This document shows positions 46,221-56,263 of a stretch of 64,000 nt of DNA, in pieces. Both the position numbers and the translations under genes were made by a program. This DNA is from Methylocystis echinoides. GTDB lineage: Bacteria > Pseudomonadota > Alphaproteobacteria > Rhizobiales > Beijerinckiaceae. Positions within the stretch are counted from its first letter, which is position 1. Each line of letters opens with the position of its first letter. The notes beneath the pieces were generated by a model. The model worked only from the letters and a program-made list of their open reading frames with translations, was not told the DNA's origin and made no database searches. The stretch lies in assembly GCF_027923385.1 (NCBI RefSeq), contig NZ_BSEC01000001.1:2616501-2680500 (forward strand). The letters are read 5' to 3'.

Positions 46221-47012
46221 TTATCGTCGTTTTTTGGGGATAAGGTGGCTCGGCTCGTATGACATGTTGATGAGCCCCACCGCGAGCGCCTTCGCCACCG
46301 TATGGGTGGTGTTGGCGGTCTGCAGACGGGCGCGCGCCGATTCGAGATGGAAACGGACCGTGTGCGGGCTGATTCCGAGGATGCGCCCGATCTCGTCATC
46401 CGTCTTGCCGAGCGCCTTCCAGCGAAGACAGCTTGCCTCGCGCAACGGCAGATGCGTGGCCGGCTCCTCCTCCGCGCCACAGGCGCGCAAGGCCGCTGCA
46501 TGAAAATTGAACGCGACGACCATCAGGTCGCGTATCAATTCCCGCTTCATCGCCCGCCAGTCGGATTCGCTCTGGTCGCTGGTGACGGAGAAGAGCGCGA
46601 ACTCCCCTGTCCGGCCTCTGATCGGAATCGAAAGGCCATTCGCGCCGACGTCGAGCTCCAGGGCTTCGCCGAAAAACTTCCGGATGATGGGGTCGCCGCG
46701 ATCAATCTCGGCCCAGTCGATCGGCAGGATGCCGCCGAGCCCCGCCCGCACGATCGGGTCCAGATCCACATAACCGCTCTGGGCATAATGTTTCTGCCAT
46801 TCCGGCGAATAGGTCACGGAGAGCAGCGGACGCGGCGCGGCGCCGGGGGCCGGCATGTTGAGCGCCGCATAAGCGACATTATGGAGGCCCCAGGCGCGCG
46901 TAAAATCGCCGATGACCTCAGAGGCGGATTCGATGCGGTCGGCTATCGCGAGCCGATCTACGAGGTCAAAAAAATCATCGGAATGCATGGCGACCACCAC
47001 GGCTGAATGCAT
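46221..47012 (-). CDS. luxR: LuxR-family quorum-sensing regulator
   Basis: A 263-residue regulator with an N-terminal autoinducer-binding domain (WQKHYAQSGYVDLDPIVRAG with the family Tyr, Asp and Pro positions, and later ANGLSIPIRGRTGEFALFS). The C-terminal LuxR helix-turn-helix is LREASCLRWKALGKTDDEIGRILGISPHTVRFH. It should sense the lactone made by the adjacent luxI. The start could be 47012 or the methionine eight codons later (46988); neither has a strong ribosome site. Confidence 0.9.
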   Translation of the reverse strand: MHSAVVVAMHSDDFFDLVDRLAIADRIESASEVIGDFTRAWGLHNVAYAALNMPAPGAAPRPLLSVTYSPEWQKHYAQSGYVDLDPIVRAGLGGILPIDWAEIDRGDPIIRKFFGEALELDVGANGLSIPIRGRTGEFALFSVTSDQSESDWRAMKRELIRDLMVVAFNFHAAALRACGAEEEPATHLPLREASCLRWKALGKTDDEIGRILGISPHTVRFHLESARARLQTANTTHTVAKALAVGLINMSYEPSHLIPKKRR

Positions 47013-47142
47013 ACAAGCTTGAGCTCAACCTATGCCTCTCTACCCGAGCAGACAACCATTCGTCTGGCGCAATCTGGATTGTGATGAACGCTTCCCTTTG
47101 CCGAAAAACAAAAATCAGCGCCATTTCAGGCGCTGGAAACGG

Positions 47143-47170
47143 AAAAACCCCCGCTTGCGGAGCGGGGGTT
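47143..47170 (-). terminator. Intrinsic terminator of the outer-membrane protein gene
   Basis: AACCCCCGCT-TGCGG-AGCGGGGGTT is a perfect 10-bp stem followed on the minus strand by a T run, 50 bases after the stop. A second GC-rich hairpin lies closer to the stop at 47181-47208. Confidence 0.8.
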
Positions 47171-47220
47171 CGAAATTTCCGCGCGCCGGCGATTTTTGCC
47201 GGGCGCGCGAGCGTCGATCG

Positions 47221-48153
47221 TCAGTATTTGGCGATGACCGGAGCCGGAGCGCCCCAGTTGAAGTGATAGTTCAGGCCGGCGCGGACGATGTTGCCATTGG
47301 CGCGGGCGCGAACCTGGCCACCGAACAGGGCGGACTGGGTGCCGGCCGCATTGACCGACGCCAGCGCGAAGTTCTGCGTGACGGTGCCGAGATCGTAATA
47401 CAGATATTCGACCTTGGCCGACCAGTTCGGCATGAACATCCACTCGACGCCGCCGCCGGCCGTCCAGCCGACCTGGGTGTTGGAGAAGTTCACGCCGCCG
47501 ATCGACGGCGGAAGCGCGCCGTTGCCAGCCAGAACGTCGTTGAAGACGTTCGACGCGGCGTTCAGCGTCACGCCGCCGTAGGAGAGACCGCCCGTGCCAT
47601 AGACGAGCAGGGTCGGGGTAAACAGCCAGCCGAGCCGGCCGCGCACGGTGCCGAGATAGTCGAGGCTGCCGCGAACCGAGTGCAGGCCGATGTAGCTGGA
47701 GCCGTTGCCGACAGCAGCGGCCGTCGCGATGGTGCCGCCGCCGTTATTGCCGGCGATGCCCTGAATGTCGGCTTCGACGCCGGCGACCAGGCTGCCGTAG
47801 AACTGCCAGTTGTAACCGATCTGACCGCCGCCGATGAACCCGCTGTTGGCGCCGCTGTTCGCCGCGCTGACGGTGGCGGCCGACGAGAAGGCGGCGAGAT
47901 TCGAGCTGAGCGCGCCCTGGCGGCCGATCGGATAGCCGTCGGTATAAGCGACCGGGCCGACGGCGATCGCCTGCATGTTGCTGTTGGCCCAGGTGCCGCC
48001 CGCGTTCAGACCGACGTAGAAGCCGGTCCACAGCGGAGCCGGCGGGGGCGGCGGGGGAAGGATCGGAGCCGCCTTGCGCGAGGGAAGGTCGGCGGCGAGC
48101 GCGGAGCCGGCGGAAATCGCCAGCGCGGCAAAGGAAAGGGCAATCTTCTTCAT
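47221..48153 (-). CDS. Outer-membrane beta-barrel protein (Omp25/Omp31-like)
   Basis: A 310-residue exported protein with signal MKKIALSFAALAISAGSALA, a short Pro-rich linker (ILPPPPPPAPLWTGFYVG) and alternating strand-like segments to a C-terminal YHFNWGAPAPVIAKY. The WTGFYVGLNAGG opening and NWSAKVEYLYYDLG near the end are typical of the Omp25/Omp31 porin-like family of alphaproteobacteria. The start is at 48153 with GAGG seven bases upstream. A strong terminator follows; probably highly expressed and monocistronic. Confidence 0.88.
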   Translation of the reverse strand: MKKIALSFAALAISAGSALAADLPSRKAAPILPPPPPPAPLWTGFYVGLNAGGTWANSNMQAIAVGPVAYTDGYPIGRQGALSSNLAAFSSAATVSAANSGANSGFIGGGQIGYNWQFYGSLVAGVEADIQGIAGNNGGGTIATAAAVGNGSSYIGLHSVRGSLDYLGTVRGRLGWLFTPTLLVYGTGGLSYGGVTLNAASNVFNDVLAGNGALPPSIGGVNFSNTQVGWTAGGGVEWMFMPNWSAKVEYLYYDLGTVTQNFALASVNAAGTQSALFGGQVRARANGNIVRAGLNYHFNWGAPAPVIAKY

Positions 48154-48519
48154 CTTGATCCTCTTCATCGGCTTGACGACGCAACCAATGGCGTCGCGCT
48201 TAGAAGCGCCTCGGCTCCGTCGCGAAATCGCGCCGTACGCCTGCTCCTTTTCTGCCGAGCTTGTTCTTGGCCGTCAAAGCCTATCTTGAACTGAACCTTA
48301 AATCGGCGCTGCTTTTCAGGCCACTGTTGCCTGAAGGACACAAATGCGGTCCCCGCCGCATTCGGCGCGATGAACGCCCCTCGGGGGCGCCGTCCCGTCC
48401 GCGCCTCCGGCGCCCCCGCTCCTTTATTTTCGGCTTTATTTTCGGCGCGGCGCGGCTCCGCTGCTTGCAAAGACAGGGGCGCTTTGGCATATGTCGCGAA
48501 CCGCGCCGACGCGCGGTCA
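48154..48519. other. Interval between the outer-membrane protein and tRNA-Ser
   Basis: About 365 bases without a supported gene; it should hold the promoter of the outer-membrane protein gene. A CTTTATTTTCGGCTTTATTTTCGGCG stretch at about 48420-48445 contains a short tandem repeat. Confidence 0.35.
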
Positions 48520-48609
48520 GGAGACGTGGCCGAGAGGCTGAAGGCGACGGTTTGCTAAATCGTTATAGGGGAAACCCTATCGTGGGTTCGAATCCCACCG
48601 TCTCCGCCA
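48520..48609 (+). tRNA. tRNA-Ser(GCT)
   Basis: A 90-base class II tRNA: acceptor GGAGACG/CGTCTCC, anticodon loop with GCT at 48554-48556, a long variable arm (TATAGGGGAAACCCTA), T arm GGGTTCGAATCCC and an encoded CCA. Confidence 0.96.
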
Positions 48610-48723
48610 TACCTATAATAAAATCAGTAAGTTGCAGCGAGTTTTAGGGCAGGGCATAGTCCTTGCCATAACTAGGAAGCCGACAGGGGCAGCCCAATGC
48701 TTTCCCCTCAGAAAGGCCCCCAC

Positions 48724-48951
48724 ATGACGAACAAAGCCGAGTGCGAGTCTGTGATTCGCCACCTAAGCCACGAATGGGCGGCGCAAGCAGGGGTGAACGT
48801 GGGCGTCGATCACGCGAGCTTTTCGGCATTTGAGTCGTGGCTCAGCGGGAAAGGATATTCTCATTACCTCAGCTTTCGCTCTGTGCGAGGTTCTCGAGAA
48901 GACGCCGAACAGTGGTTTGACGAAGAGATGAAACAAACTTGGCGTCGCTGA
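48724..48951 (+). CDS. Hypothetical protein
   Basis: A 75-residue soluble protein starting MTNKAECESVIRHLSHEWA. Composition is balanced and AT-richer than the core genes, supporting real coding. It contains an SFSAFESWLSGKGY block and an acidic C-terminus. The ribosome site is weak. It lies 115 bases after tRNA-Ser; genes next to tRNAs are often acquired. No family recognised. Confidence 0.5.
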   Translation: MTNKAECESVIRHLSHEWAAQAGVNVGVDHASFSAFESWLSGKGYSHYLSFRSVRGSREDAEQWFDEEMKQTWRR

Positions 48952-49072
48952 GATAGCCCTAGCTCAGCCTCCGATATTCGCGCGCCCTGCCCGCTTGTCG
49001 CGCCCCGCCGGCTGCATCCACAGCCCTTGGGCGTGCTCGGCGTGCTCGACGCGCCCTCGAGGTGATCGCAGC

Positions 49073-49414
49073 ATGACGACAGACCTGCCGGCTACGCTCC
49101 CGTCCGAAATGGTAGAAGAGTTCGTCCGTTGGGCGCGCCGCCATCCACAGATAAATCGAGCCTGGGCTATCGGCAGCCGCGCGAAGGGCACGTCGAGGGG
49201 CGACTCCGATCTTGACCTTGCGCTTGAGTTCGTCCCGGAGATGGATTGCGAGCTTGCTGAGCTAATCGAGAAGCGCAAGCGATGGGGCCGCGAGCTAACG
49301 CGCCGGCTTGGCGTATTGGTGAAGGATATTCAGCTTGCGAACGATCCCGGCGACGGCACGTATGGAGCCGTCCAAGATCACGGCGTAAGGATATACGAAA
49401 AAAAGCACCGCTGA
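49073..49414 (+). CDS. MNT-type nucleotidyltransferase domain protein
   Basis: A 113-residue protein with the minimal nucleotidyltransferase signature: AWAIGSRAKGTSRGDSDLDL carries the GS motif and the paired Asp, then a third acidic residue in GVLVKDIQLA. Such MNT proteins are often antitoxins paired with HEPN proteins, which they modify, but no HEPN gene is visible beside it. GAGGTGAT precedes the ATG. It sits just outside the tRNA-Arg remnant that marks the prophage edge. Confidence 0.75.
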   Translation: MTTDLPATLPSEMVEEFVRWARRHPQINRAWAIGSRAKGTSRGDSDLDLALEFVPEMDCELAELIEKRKRWGRELTRRLGVLVKDIQLANDPGDGTYGAVQDHGVRIYEKKHR

Positions 49415-49420
49415 GCGGAG

Positions 49421-49472
49421 GGCGACCCCGGCGGGGATCGAACCTGCGACAACTCGCTTAGAAGGCGAGGCC
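49421..49472 (-). other. Displaced 3' part of tRNA-Arg(TCT), prophage attachment scar
   Basis: On the minus strand an intact anticodon arm (CTCGC-CTTCTAA-GCGAG, anticodon TCT), variable loop, T arm GCAGGTTCGATCCCCGC and the start of an acceptor 3' strand are present. The 5' acceptor and D arm are replaced by unrelated AT-rich sequence. This is the pattern left when an element integrates into a tRNA gene. The intact tRNA should lie at the far end of the element, to the right of the window. Confidence 0.75.
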
Positions 49473-49625
49473 ACCTGCAAAAATATCCTTATTTTTCAGC
49501 ATTTTGCGATGATGAATTGACCGTCGGTTCGGCGACTGAGACACGTCTTGAGACACAAAAACTCGAGTCGCGCCCCATAAACATGCAAATTTGCATCTTT
49601 TGATGGTCCGCAAATTTGCGACACC

Positions 49626-49894
49626 TCAGAGGCCCAGCGCGCCCCGGTGATGTTTGCGTTGCCCGCGACGGTCTGGATGATGCGCGCGGGCGGAGAGCTT
49701 CTTGTCGATCCCTGCTTCCGCGAGGGTGGGAGGCTGGATAGATGGTTCCGCTCTGGAACCGTCTATCTTTGCGCGACCGCCATGCTCACCCCCGCTCGCG
49801 AGCCCGACGGTCTCTTTCTGCGCCTTGATCAGCTCGCCCAGGCGCCGCTCCGCGCGCAGTAGGGGCCTGGATGCTGGCGTGGTGGGCGGTATGG
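49626..49894 (-). pseudogene. Phage DNA-binding-like gene cut by the IS21-type element
   Basis: The frame carries a recognisable phage/plasmid hypothetical family piece: RAERRLGELIKAQKETVGLA, then PPTLAEAGIDKKLSARA. In intact relatives the last motif continues SSRAQRLAAIPEDEF; here it runs into unrelated sequence and stops at 49626. The N-terminal part is missing because the IS21-type element begins at about 49895. Thus both ends are damaged. Confidence 0.55.
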
Positions 49895-50028
49895 GGCGAC
49901 AATCAGGATGAGAACGGCGCGTCAATCTGGATGAGAAGCGGCAGCCGGATTTTTGAATGATTGTCGCTGGCGCGCTGCTTGGCAAGCGGTAATTGACGCG
50001 GAGCGACAATCAGGATGGGCGGCGCGCG

Positions 50029-52421
<2,393 letters not shown>

Positions 52422-52451
52422 TCAACCGCCAGACGGCGCGTGAAGCGCGCC

Positions 52452-52512
52452 CGCCGATGGGGGTGGTCCTAAGGTCGGGCTCCGCCCTCCCTCAGGACCA
52501 CCCCCATCGGCG
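52452..52512. repeat. Perfect 19-bp inverted repeat inside the IS21-type element
   Basis: CGCCGATGGGGGTGGTCCT (52452-52470) and its exact complement (52494-52512) flank a 23-base loop, between the right terminal repeats and istA. The resulting strong hairpin could block transcripts entering from outside. Confidence 0.8.
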
Positions 52513-52614
52513 TTCTCATCGTGATTGACGCTGGATTCTCATCCTGATCGCCGCGCCGCAGGCGGCTAGGTGTGAGGAGAAGCGAGCGGTCCTAGGTCCG
52601 AAATTGGACGTCAG

Positions 52615-53226
52615 CTAGGTTCGCCCCAAAAGGTCTGCGCCAGACTCGAGCGCCGCTGCCTTTCTCAGTCCACGCTCGCTAACGACGTGCTCAAGCGCCT
52701 CAACGATATCATACCGTATGTCCGCTGGCGTGAGCTTATACTTCTTTCGTAGCTCCAGTGCGAGTTTCCACGCCTCCAACCCGCAAGCTGCAGCTTCTTC
52801 ATCGAGGGTGTCTCCAAGCTCGTGCGTAGCAAAATCGGTCGTAAAGTCTATGGCCTGCTGGCTCGCGTAGATCTTGTTACGGAGGTGCAAACACCGATCC
52901 GCCAATGATCTATCAATCGCCAGCCACCCACCTGCGTCGTCGGGATACGTTGGCAAGTCTGGTAACAGGCGCTTCCAAGCCGGGAATTCGTGGCCACGTG
53001 GAGTTTCGGCATTCCGATTTGTTGAAATAAGCTCGGCGCAGGCCTGAGCAAAAAACTCAAGCGTGATTGCTAGGCGGGTCGCTAAGTAAGTAGCCTGCTT
53101 TTTCGTCTGTGCCCGTTCGCGAATGAGCGAAAATAGACTCTGGACCAAGGCCGTGCCGACGCCTGCCCCGACGAAGGTATTGCCCAGCGTAGCCCAGTCC
53201 CAGGTTGACGGCTCCAGCAAGACCAT
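52615..53226 (-). CDS. Hypothetical membrane-associated protein
   Basis: A 203-residue protein. The start at 53226 follows an intrinsic terminator and has GGAG eight bases upstream; longer frames run back through the terminator. One hydrophobic segment near the N-terminus (WATLGNTFVGAGVGTALVQSLF) is followed by a helical soluble domain (KKQATYLATRLAITLEFFAQ). Lower GC than the phage operon. No family recognised; it may be a cargo gene of the element. Confidence 0.6.
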   Translation of the reverse strand: MVLLEPSTWDWATLGNTFVGAGVGTALVQSLFSLIRERAQTKKQATYLATRLAITLEFFAQACAELISTNRNAETPRGHEFPAWKRLLPDLPTYPDDAGGWLAIDRSLADRCLHLRNKIYASQQAIDFTTDFATHELGDTLDEEAAACGLEAWKLALELRKKYKLTPADIRYDIVEALEHVVSERGLRKAAALESGADLLGRT

Positions 53227-53268
53227 CAGTAAATCTCCGAAACTGCAGAACAGATTTGAAATAACAAA

Positions 53269-53302
53269 AACGCCCCGCCAGTTCATCCGTGGTCGGGGCG
53301 TT
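53269..53302 (-). terminator. Intrinsic terminator of the small phage gene pair
   Basis: AACGCCCCG ... CGGGGCGTT, 9-bp stem with a 16-base loop, followed on the minus strand by TTTTTG. It lies just downstream of the gene at 53339-53551. Confidence 0.75.
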
Positions 53303-53338
53303 CTGATCGCTACGTTGGGAGCGTCGCTGGCCAGTAAG

Positions 53339-53551
53339 CTACTGGCGCGCTTCGGATTTGGCAACTAGCGACCGGATGGCTGCTTCGACGGCTGTGAAAC
53401 TATCCCGCCGGCCCCGGTGCTGGGCCGCGGCGAACCGGAGACAGCGGGCCCAGTCCCACCTGTCGGGCCCCTCGAGCATGTCCCAGCCCCGGCGCCTGGC
53501 ATAGCGCCACTCCTTCCAGGCTTGGCGCATGATGGCCGAGCGATCGGTCAC
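53339..53551 (-). CDS. Small hypothetical phage protein
   Basis: A 70-residue basic protein (MTDRSAIMRQAWKEWRYARR...) with a helical, Arg/Trp-rich N-terminus of the kind often found in phage early regions. The start overlaps the upstream gene's stop (ATGA). It is followed by a terminator. Function unknown. Confidence 0.6.
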   Translation of the reverse strand: MTDRSAIMRQAWKEWRYARRRGWDMLEGPDRWDWARCLRFAAAQHRGRRDSFTAVEAAIRSLVAKSEARQ

Positions 53552-53826
53552 GCCCGCCCCTCCGGCGCCATCGTCCCGAGGCCAGCGAGGTCCACCGGCG
53601 GCGGCTCGGGGGTCAGACGGATAGCCCGACCTGAAAGCTCCCTGACCTTACGAGCATGCTCTCTCGCCCGAATGGCCTGGGCCCAGCCGAGGATACGCGT
53701 CTTTTCTGGGTAGTCCCCGATCGCGCCGGCGGCGTGGATCAGTAGGCGCTCGGCGTCGAGCAGCCGTCCCACCTCGATATTTCTTTGTGCTTCCTGGAGG
53801 AAGTGTCGGTAATTTGGGCTGCCCAT
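53548..53826 (-). CDS. Small hypothetical phage protein
   Basis: A 92-residue helical protein starting MGSPNYRHFLQEAQRNIEVG. Composition is normal, and it is translationally coupled to the next small gene. It lies downstream of a palindrome-rich regulatory region. Family unknown. Confidence 0.6.
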   Translation of the reverse strand: MGSPNYRHFLQEAQRNIEVGRLLDAERLLIHAAGAIGDYPEKTRILGWAQAIRAREHARKVRELSGRAIRLTPEPPPVDLAGLGTMAPEGRA

Positions 53827-53986
53827 GTTGCGACTCCTGTTCGCTTCTTTGGGAAGGGCGGCCTTGGCGTTTCCACCGCCGGGGCCGTCCGCCTGCTTGG
53901 GTGACAGGCAAGGAAACGCTCAGGCGAAATCAGGCAACAGTCAAGCGTAGCTTTTTCGTGAAATCATCGTTTTTCAATCGCTTATC

Positions 53987-54036
53987 GTAGGATTTCTCCT
54001 ACCTTCAAGCGGTCATCGTAGGAAACATCCTACGAT
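53987..54036. promoter_or_regulatory. Two palindromes with GTAGGA half-sites, possible operators
   Basis: Site 1 is GTAGGATTTCTCCTAC (53987-54002). Site 2 is ATCGTAGGA-AACA-TCCTACGAT (54015-54036), a perfect 9-bp dyad. Both share GTAGGA/TCCTAC halves and stand in an AT-rich stretch ahead of the small minus-strand phage genes, with centres about three turns of DNA apart. They look like binding sites for a dimeric repressor; no repressor gene is identified. Confidence 0.55.
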
Positions 54037-54259
54037 CAAGGGCCGGCTTGGTTGAGCCGCGGAGCTCCGCCTCCATGCGGTTGAAGGCGTCGATGTATTT
54101 CAGCTTCCAGCGCAGCGCCGCCTCGCCGGTAAAGCCCATCGCCAGCAGCGTGAAGCCGTCGCGGGTCATCTCGTAAGAGCGGATGACGCGGTTCGCCGCT
54201 TCGTTGAATGACGTAACCTCTCCCCGGTTTCCGCCACGGCGTCGAAAACCGCCGGTCAA
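54005..54259 (-). pseudogene. C-terminal fragment of a Rha-family phage regulator
   Basis: The frame carries the Rha signature SYEMTRDGFTLLAMGFTG followed by EAALRWKLKYIDAFNRMEAE, then a short tail ending inside the palindrome region. The N-terminal DNA-binding half is missing; sequence before EVTSFNEAANR is unrelated. Rha proteins modulate lysogeny. A matching N-terminal half stands on the opposite strand at 55454-55701. Confidence 0.65.
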
Positions 54260-54273
54260 AGGGAGTCGGTTGA

Positions 54274-54726
54274 GCCGACGCCCTCACCGCGGCCGGCCCA
54301 TATTCGCCAGCCGCCCGCTTTCAGAAAGCGAAGCACGCGCATGACGACCTGATAGCCGCGACGCACCGGGTTCAGGCGGACGCGCTGGAGATCGAGGCCC
54401 TCGCCAAGCGGCGGCTGGCTGACGAATACGACGCGGCGCAGGAGCGGGGAGAGATTCGCGGCGCGAACAAAGGGCGTAGCGCTTCCGCAAAAGAAGCGCC
54501 AAGCGCGCCAGATATTGGCCTCACGCACAAAGAAATCCACGAGGCCCGCACGATCCGCGACGCTGAACAGGCGGACCCCGGCGTGGTTCGGCGCACGCTG
54601 GATGAAAAGCTCAGTAAGGGGGAGGAGCCGACCAAGACGGCATTGCGCGAGGCGGTCTCCGGCCGGACCCATCCTTCCGACAAGGCGATTTCCAGCTTGT
54701 CCTCGGGGAGCTTGGTGAGTTCGTAG
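54274..54726 (+). pseudogene. 5'-truncated phage coiled-coil/DNA-binding-like gene
   Basis: An open frame of 150 codons with no start codon at its head. It contains QKAKHAHDDLIAATHRVQAD, RRLADEYDAAQERGEIRGAN, then IGLTHKEIHEARTIRDAEQA and a PGVVRRTLDEKLSKGEEPTK block, a pattern seen in phage hypothetical proteins. Long antisense frames on the other strand here are shadows of it. The missing start suggests decay by deletion. Confidence 0.55.
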
Positions 54727-54854
54727 AGGGTGCGCCACGAAGCGGGCAAAAGCGGCCCATGGGCCGCCTTTGCGATGGCGTTGCTCGACGCAACCTTCAT
54801 AAGCCGCTGCGCCGTTCCGATGGAGCAATTCACCGGCTCGGGCAGCGGATCGGG

Positions 54855-55223
54855 ATGGTTCGCGAACAGCCGCTCGAATGTGCCGTCCTGACGGATGGCC
54901 GGCGCGGGTTCATCCTGCGGCAGACGATGCAGGCCATTGGGTTTGCAGAGAAAAACAGTAGTAACCGTTTTGAGGCTTTTTGCGAGAAAATCGGCGCCAA
55001 TGCTCTGATTTCAAACGGAGATCAGTTGCCACCGTTTGTCGAATGCGACAACCCATTCGGCCCGCGCGCCACATGGCTCCCTTGGGAACTTCTCTGCCGC
55101 GCGCTCGATCTGGGCAACGTCAGCATGGCGGTCGACAAGCTCGATGCCGATGAGAGGGGTTCCATCAGTTTAACTGATAGAACCTCAACGGGCGGCGATC
55201 CGAACGTCTATGAAGCTCGATGA
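54855..55223 (+). pseudogene. Phage antirepressor-like mosaic (BRO-type C-end)
   Basis: About 122 codons: an N-terminal part (ECAVLTDGRRGFILRQTMQA) resembling a P63C-like domain joined to a BRO-N fragment (ELLCRALDLGNVSMAVDKLD) that breaks off after SISLTDRTSTGG. The next frame repeats the BRO continuation (KLDEDEKG...), so the gene is probably recombined. A hairpin (GGTTC...GAACC) lies at 55158-55185. Confidence 0.45.
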
Positions 55224-55464
55224 GGACGAAAAGGGTAGGGCTTCAATCCCGACCCTTGGCGGCGCGCAAGAGATCCTCGTCATCTCCGAGTCCGGCCTCT
55301 ACGCCCTCGTCCTCCGCTGCCGCGATTTCACGGCACCCTGGCTTCAAGGTCCGGGCTCTGGACCTTGCTGGGGTGGCTTCGCCAATTGGCGAAGGCTCAA
55401 AGGTAGGACTTCGATCGGGCTCGACCTTTCGCCATTTGGCGAATGCTCGAAGGGAGTCAGTTGA
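55210..55464 (+). pseudogene. BRO-N antirepressor fragment
   Basis: Starts MKLDEDEKGRASIPTLGGAQ and carries the BRO motif ILVISESGLYALVLRCRDF, after which the sequence becomes repetitive (tandem GGCGAA-GCTC-AAAGG blocks) and stops. It overlaps the end of the previous frame. Intact BRO proteins continue with a KFRKWVTSEVLP block, absent here. Confidence 0.5.
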
Positions 55465-55701
55465 AGAGACGCCCTTGTTCGTGCGCGACGGCGCCGTGCT
55501 GGCGAGCAGCCGCACGGTCGCCGAGGCGTTCGGGAAGCGCCACGACACCGTGCTTGAGGCGTGCGATAACCTGCTGAAATCATTAGCTCCGGAAAATTCC
55601 GGCGCCATGTTTCGCGAGATCCACGCCTTCCACCACGGCGCCAACCGCGTCGTGCGCGCTTACGAGATGACCCGCGACGGTTTCACGCTGCTGGCGATGG
55701 G
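55454..55701 (+). pseudogene. N-terminal fragment of a Rha-family phage regulator
   Basis: Carries the Rha N-terminal domain: RDGAVLASSRTVAEAFGKRH, LEACDNLLKS, then GANRVVRAYEMTRDGFTLLA. It breaks at LLAMG and runs into the antisense strand of the connector gene. The C-terminal half of such a gene is found inverted at 54005-54259, breaking near the same place. Either one gene was split by rearrangement or two copies decayed. Confidence 0.6.
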
Positions 55702-55717
55702 ACCTTGTGCCCGAGGG

Positions 55718-56263
55718 TCAATCGCCCTCGGCCTCCTCCTCGAACAGCTCGCGGGCTTGCTCGCCGGCCTTGTGCAGATATTCGAAGGCTTTTTTCCACA
55801 GCTCGACGTTGTGGCCGCCGTGGATCATGGCCGCTGTGACCATGGCGCCCATCATCTCTTGGAGATGAGGCTCAAGCCCCATGGCAGCGAGGGAGAGGAA
55901 GGGGCGCGGCGGAATGTGCATCGTCCCGAGCTCTTGATAGACCGCAATCGGAAAACTGGTCCCAACGTAGCCCGAGACCTCTCTGGGCCCGTTCCAGAAC
56001 GGCGCCTGCCACTCGATCGTGTCGCGCATCTTGCCCGTGCGGAGAAGCGGCGCGGGCACTCGGTAGCCCTGCCGCTGCTTGTCCGCGATCGTCGCCGGCG
56101 CCAGTGCTGGCCATTCTGGTTGCTCGACCCCGATGAGCTGCTTGGCCTTGCGCTGGACCCGCTTGCAGCCTTTTTCGATGGCCGCTTCCATTGCCGCGTG
56201 AATGTCGGCTTCCATGCCCAGCGCCCGCGCCGCGAACTCGCCCAGGCTTAATGGCTTCGACAT
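55718..56263 (-). CDS. HK97 gp10-like head-tail connector protein
   Basis: A 181-residue phage structural protein. The middle contains APLLRTGKMRDTIEW, then GTSFPIAVYQELGTMHIPPR and PFLSLAAMGLEPHLQEMM, the pattern of HK97 gp10/tail-completion proteins that cap the head-tail joint. Start at 56263 with GGAGGAG upstream; it overlaps the preceding gene by 16 bases. It is the last recognisable gene of the minus-strand structural operon before the damaged zone. Confidence 0.78.
   Translation of the reverse strand: MSKPLSLGEFAARALGMEADIHAAMEAAIEKGCKRVQRKAKQLIGVEQPEWPALAPATIADKQRQGYRVPAPLLRTGKMRDTIEWQAPFWNGPREVSGYVGTSFPIAVYQELGTMHIPPRPFLSLAAMGLEPHLQEMMGAMVTAAMIHGGHNVELWKKAFEYLHKAGEQARELFEEEAEGD

Noticed and set aside
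54256..54828. A 190-codon minus-strand frame in the phage graveyard
   Set aside because: It is the shadow of the plus-strand fragment with RRLADEYDAAQERGE and related phage motifs; its own translation has no recognisable pattern.
55158..55185. GGTTC...GAACC hairpin in the BRO fragment as a terminator
   Set aside because: No T run follows, and it lies within a decayed reading frame, so a regulatory role is not supported.
55702..56251. Continuation of the Rha frame on the plus strand
   Set aside because: Beyond LLAMG the frame reads the antisense strand of the gp10-like connector gene, so only the part to 55701 is Rha-like.
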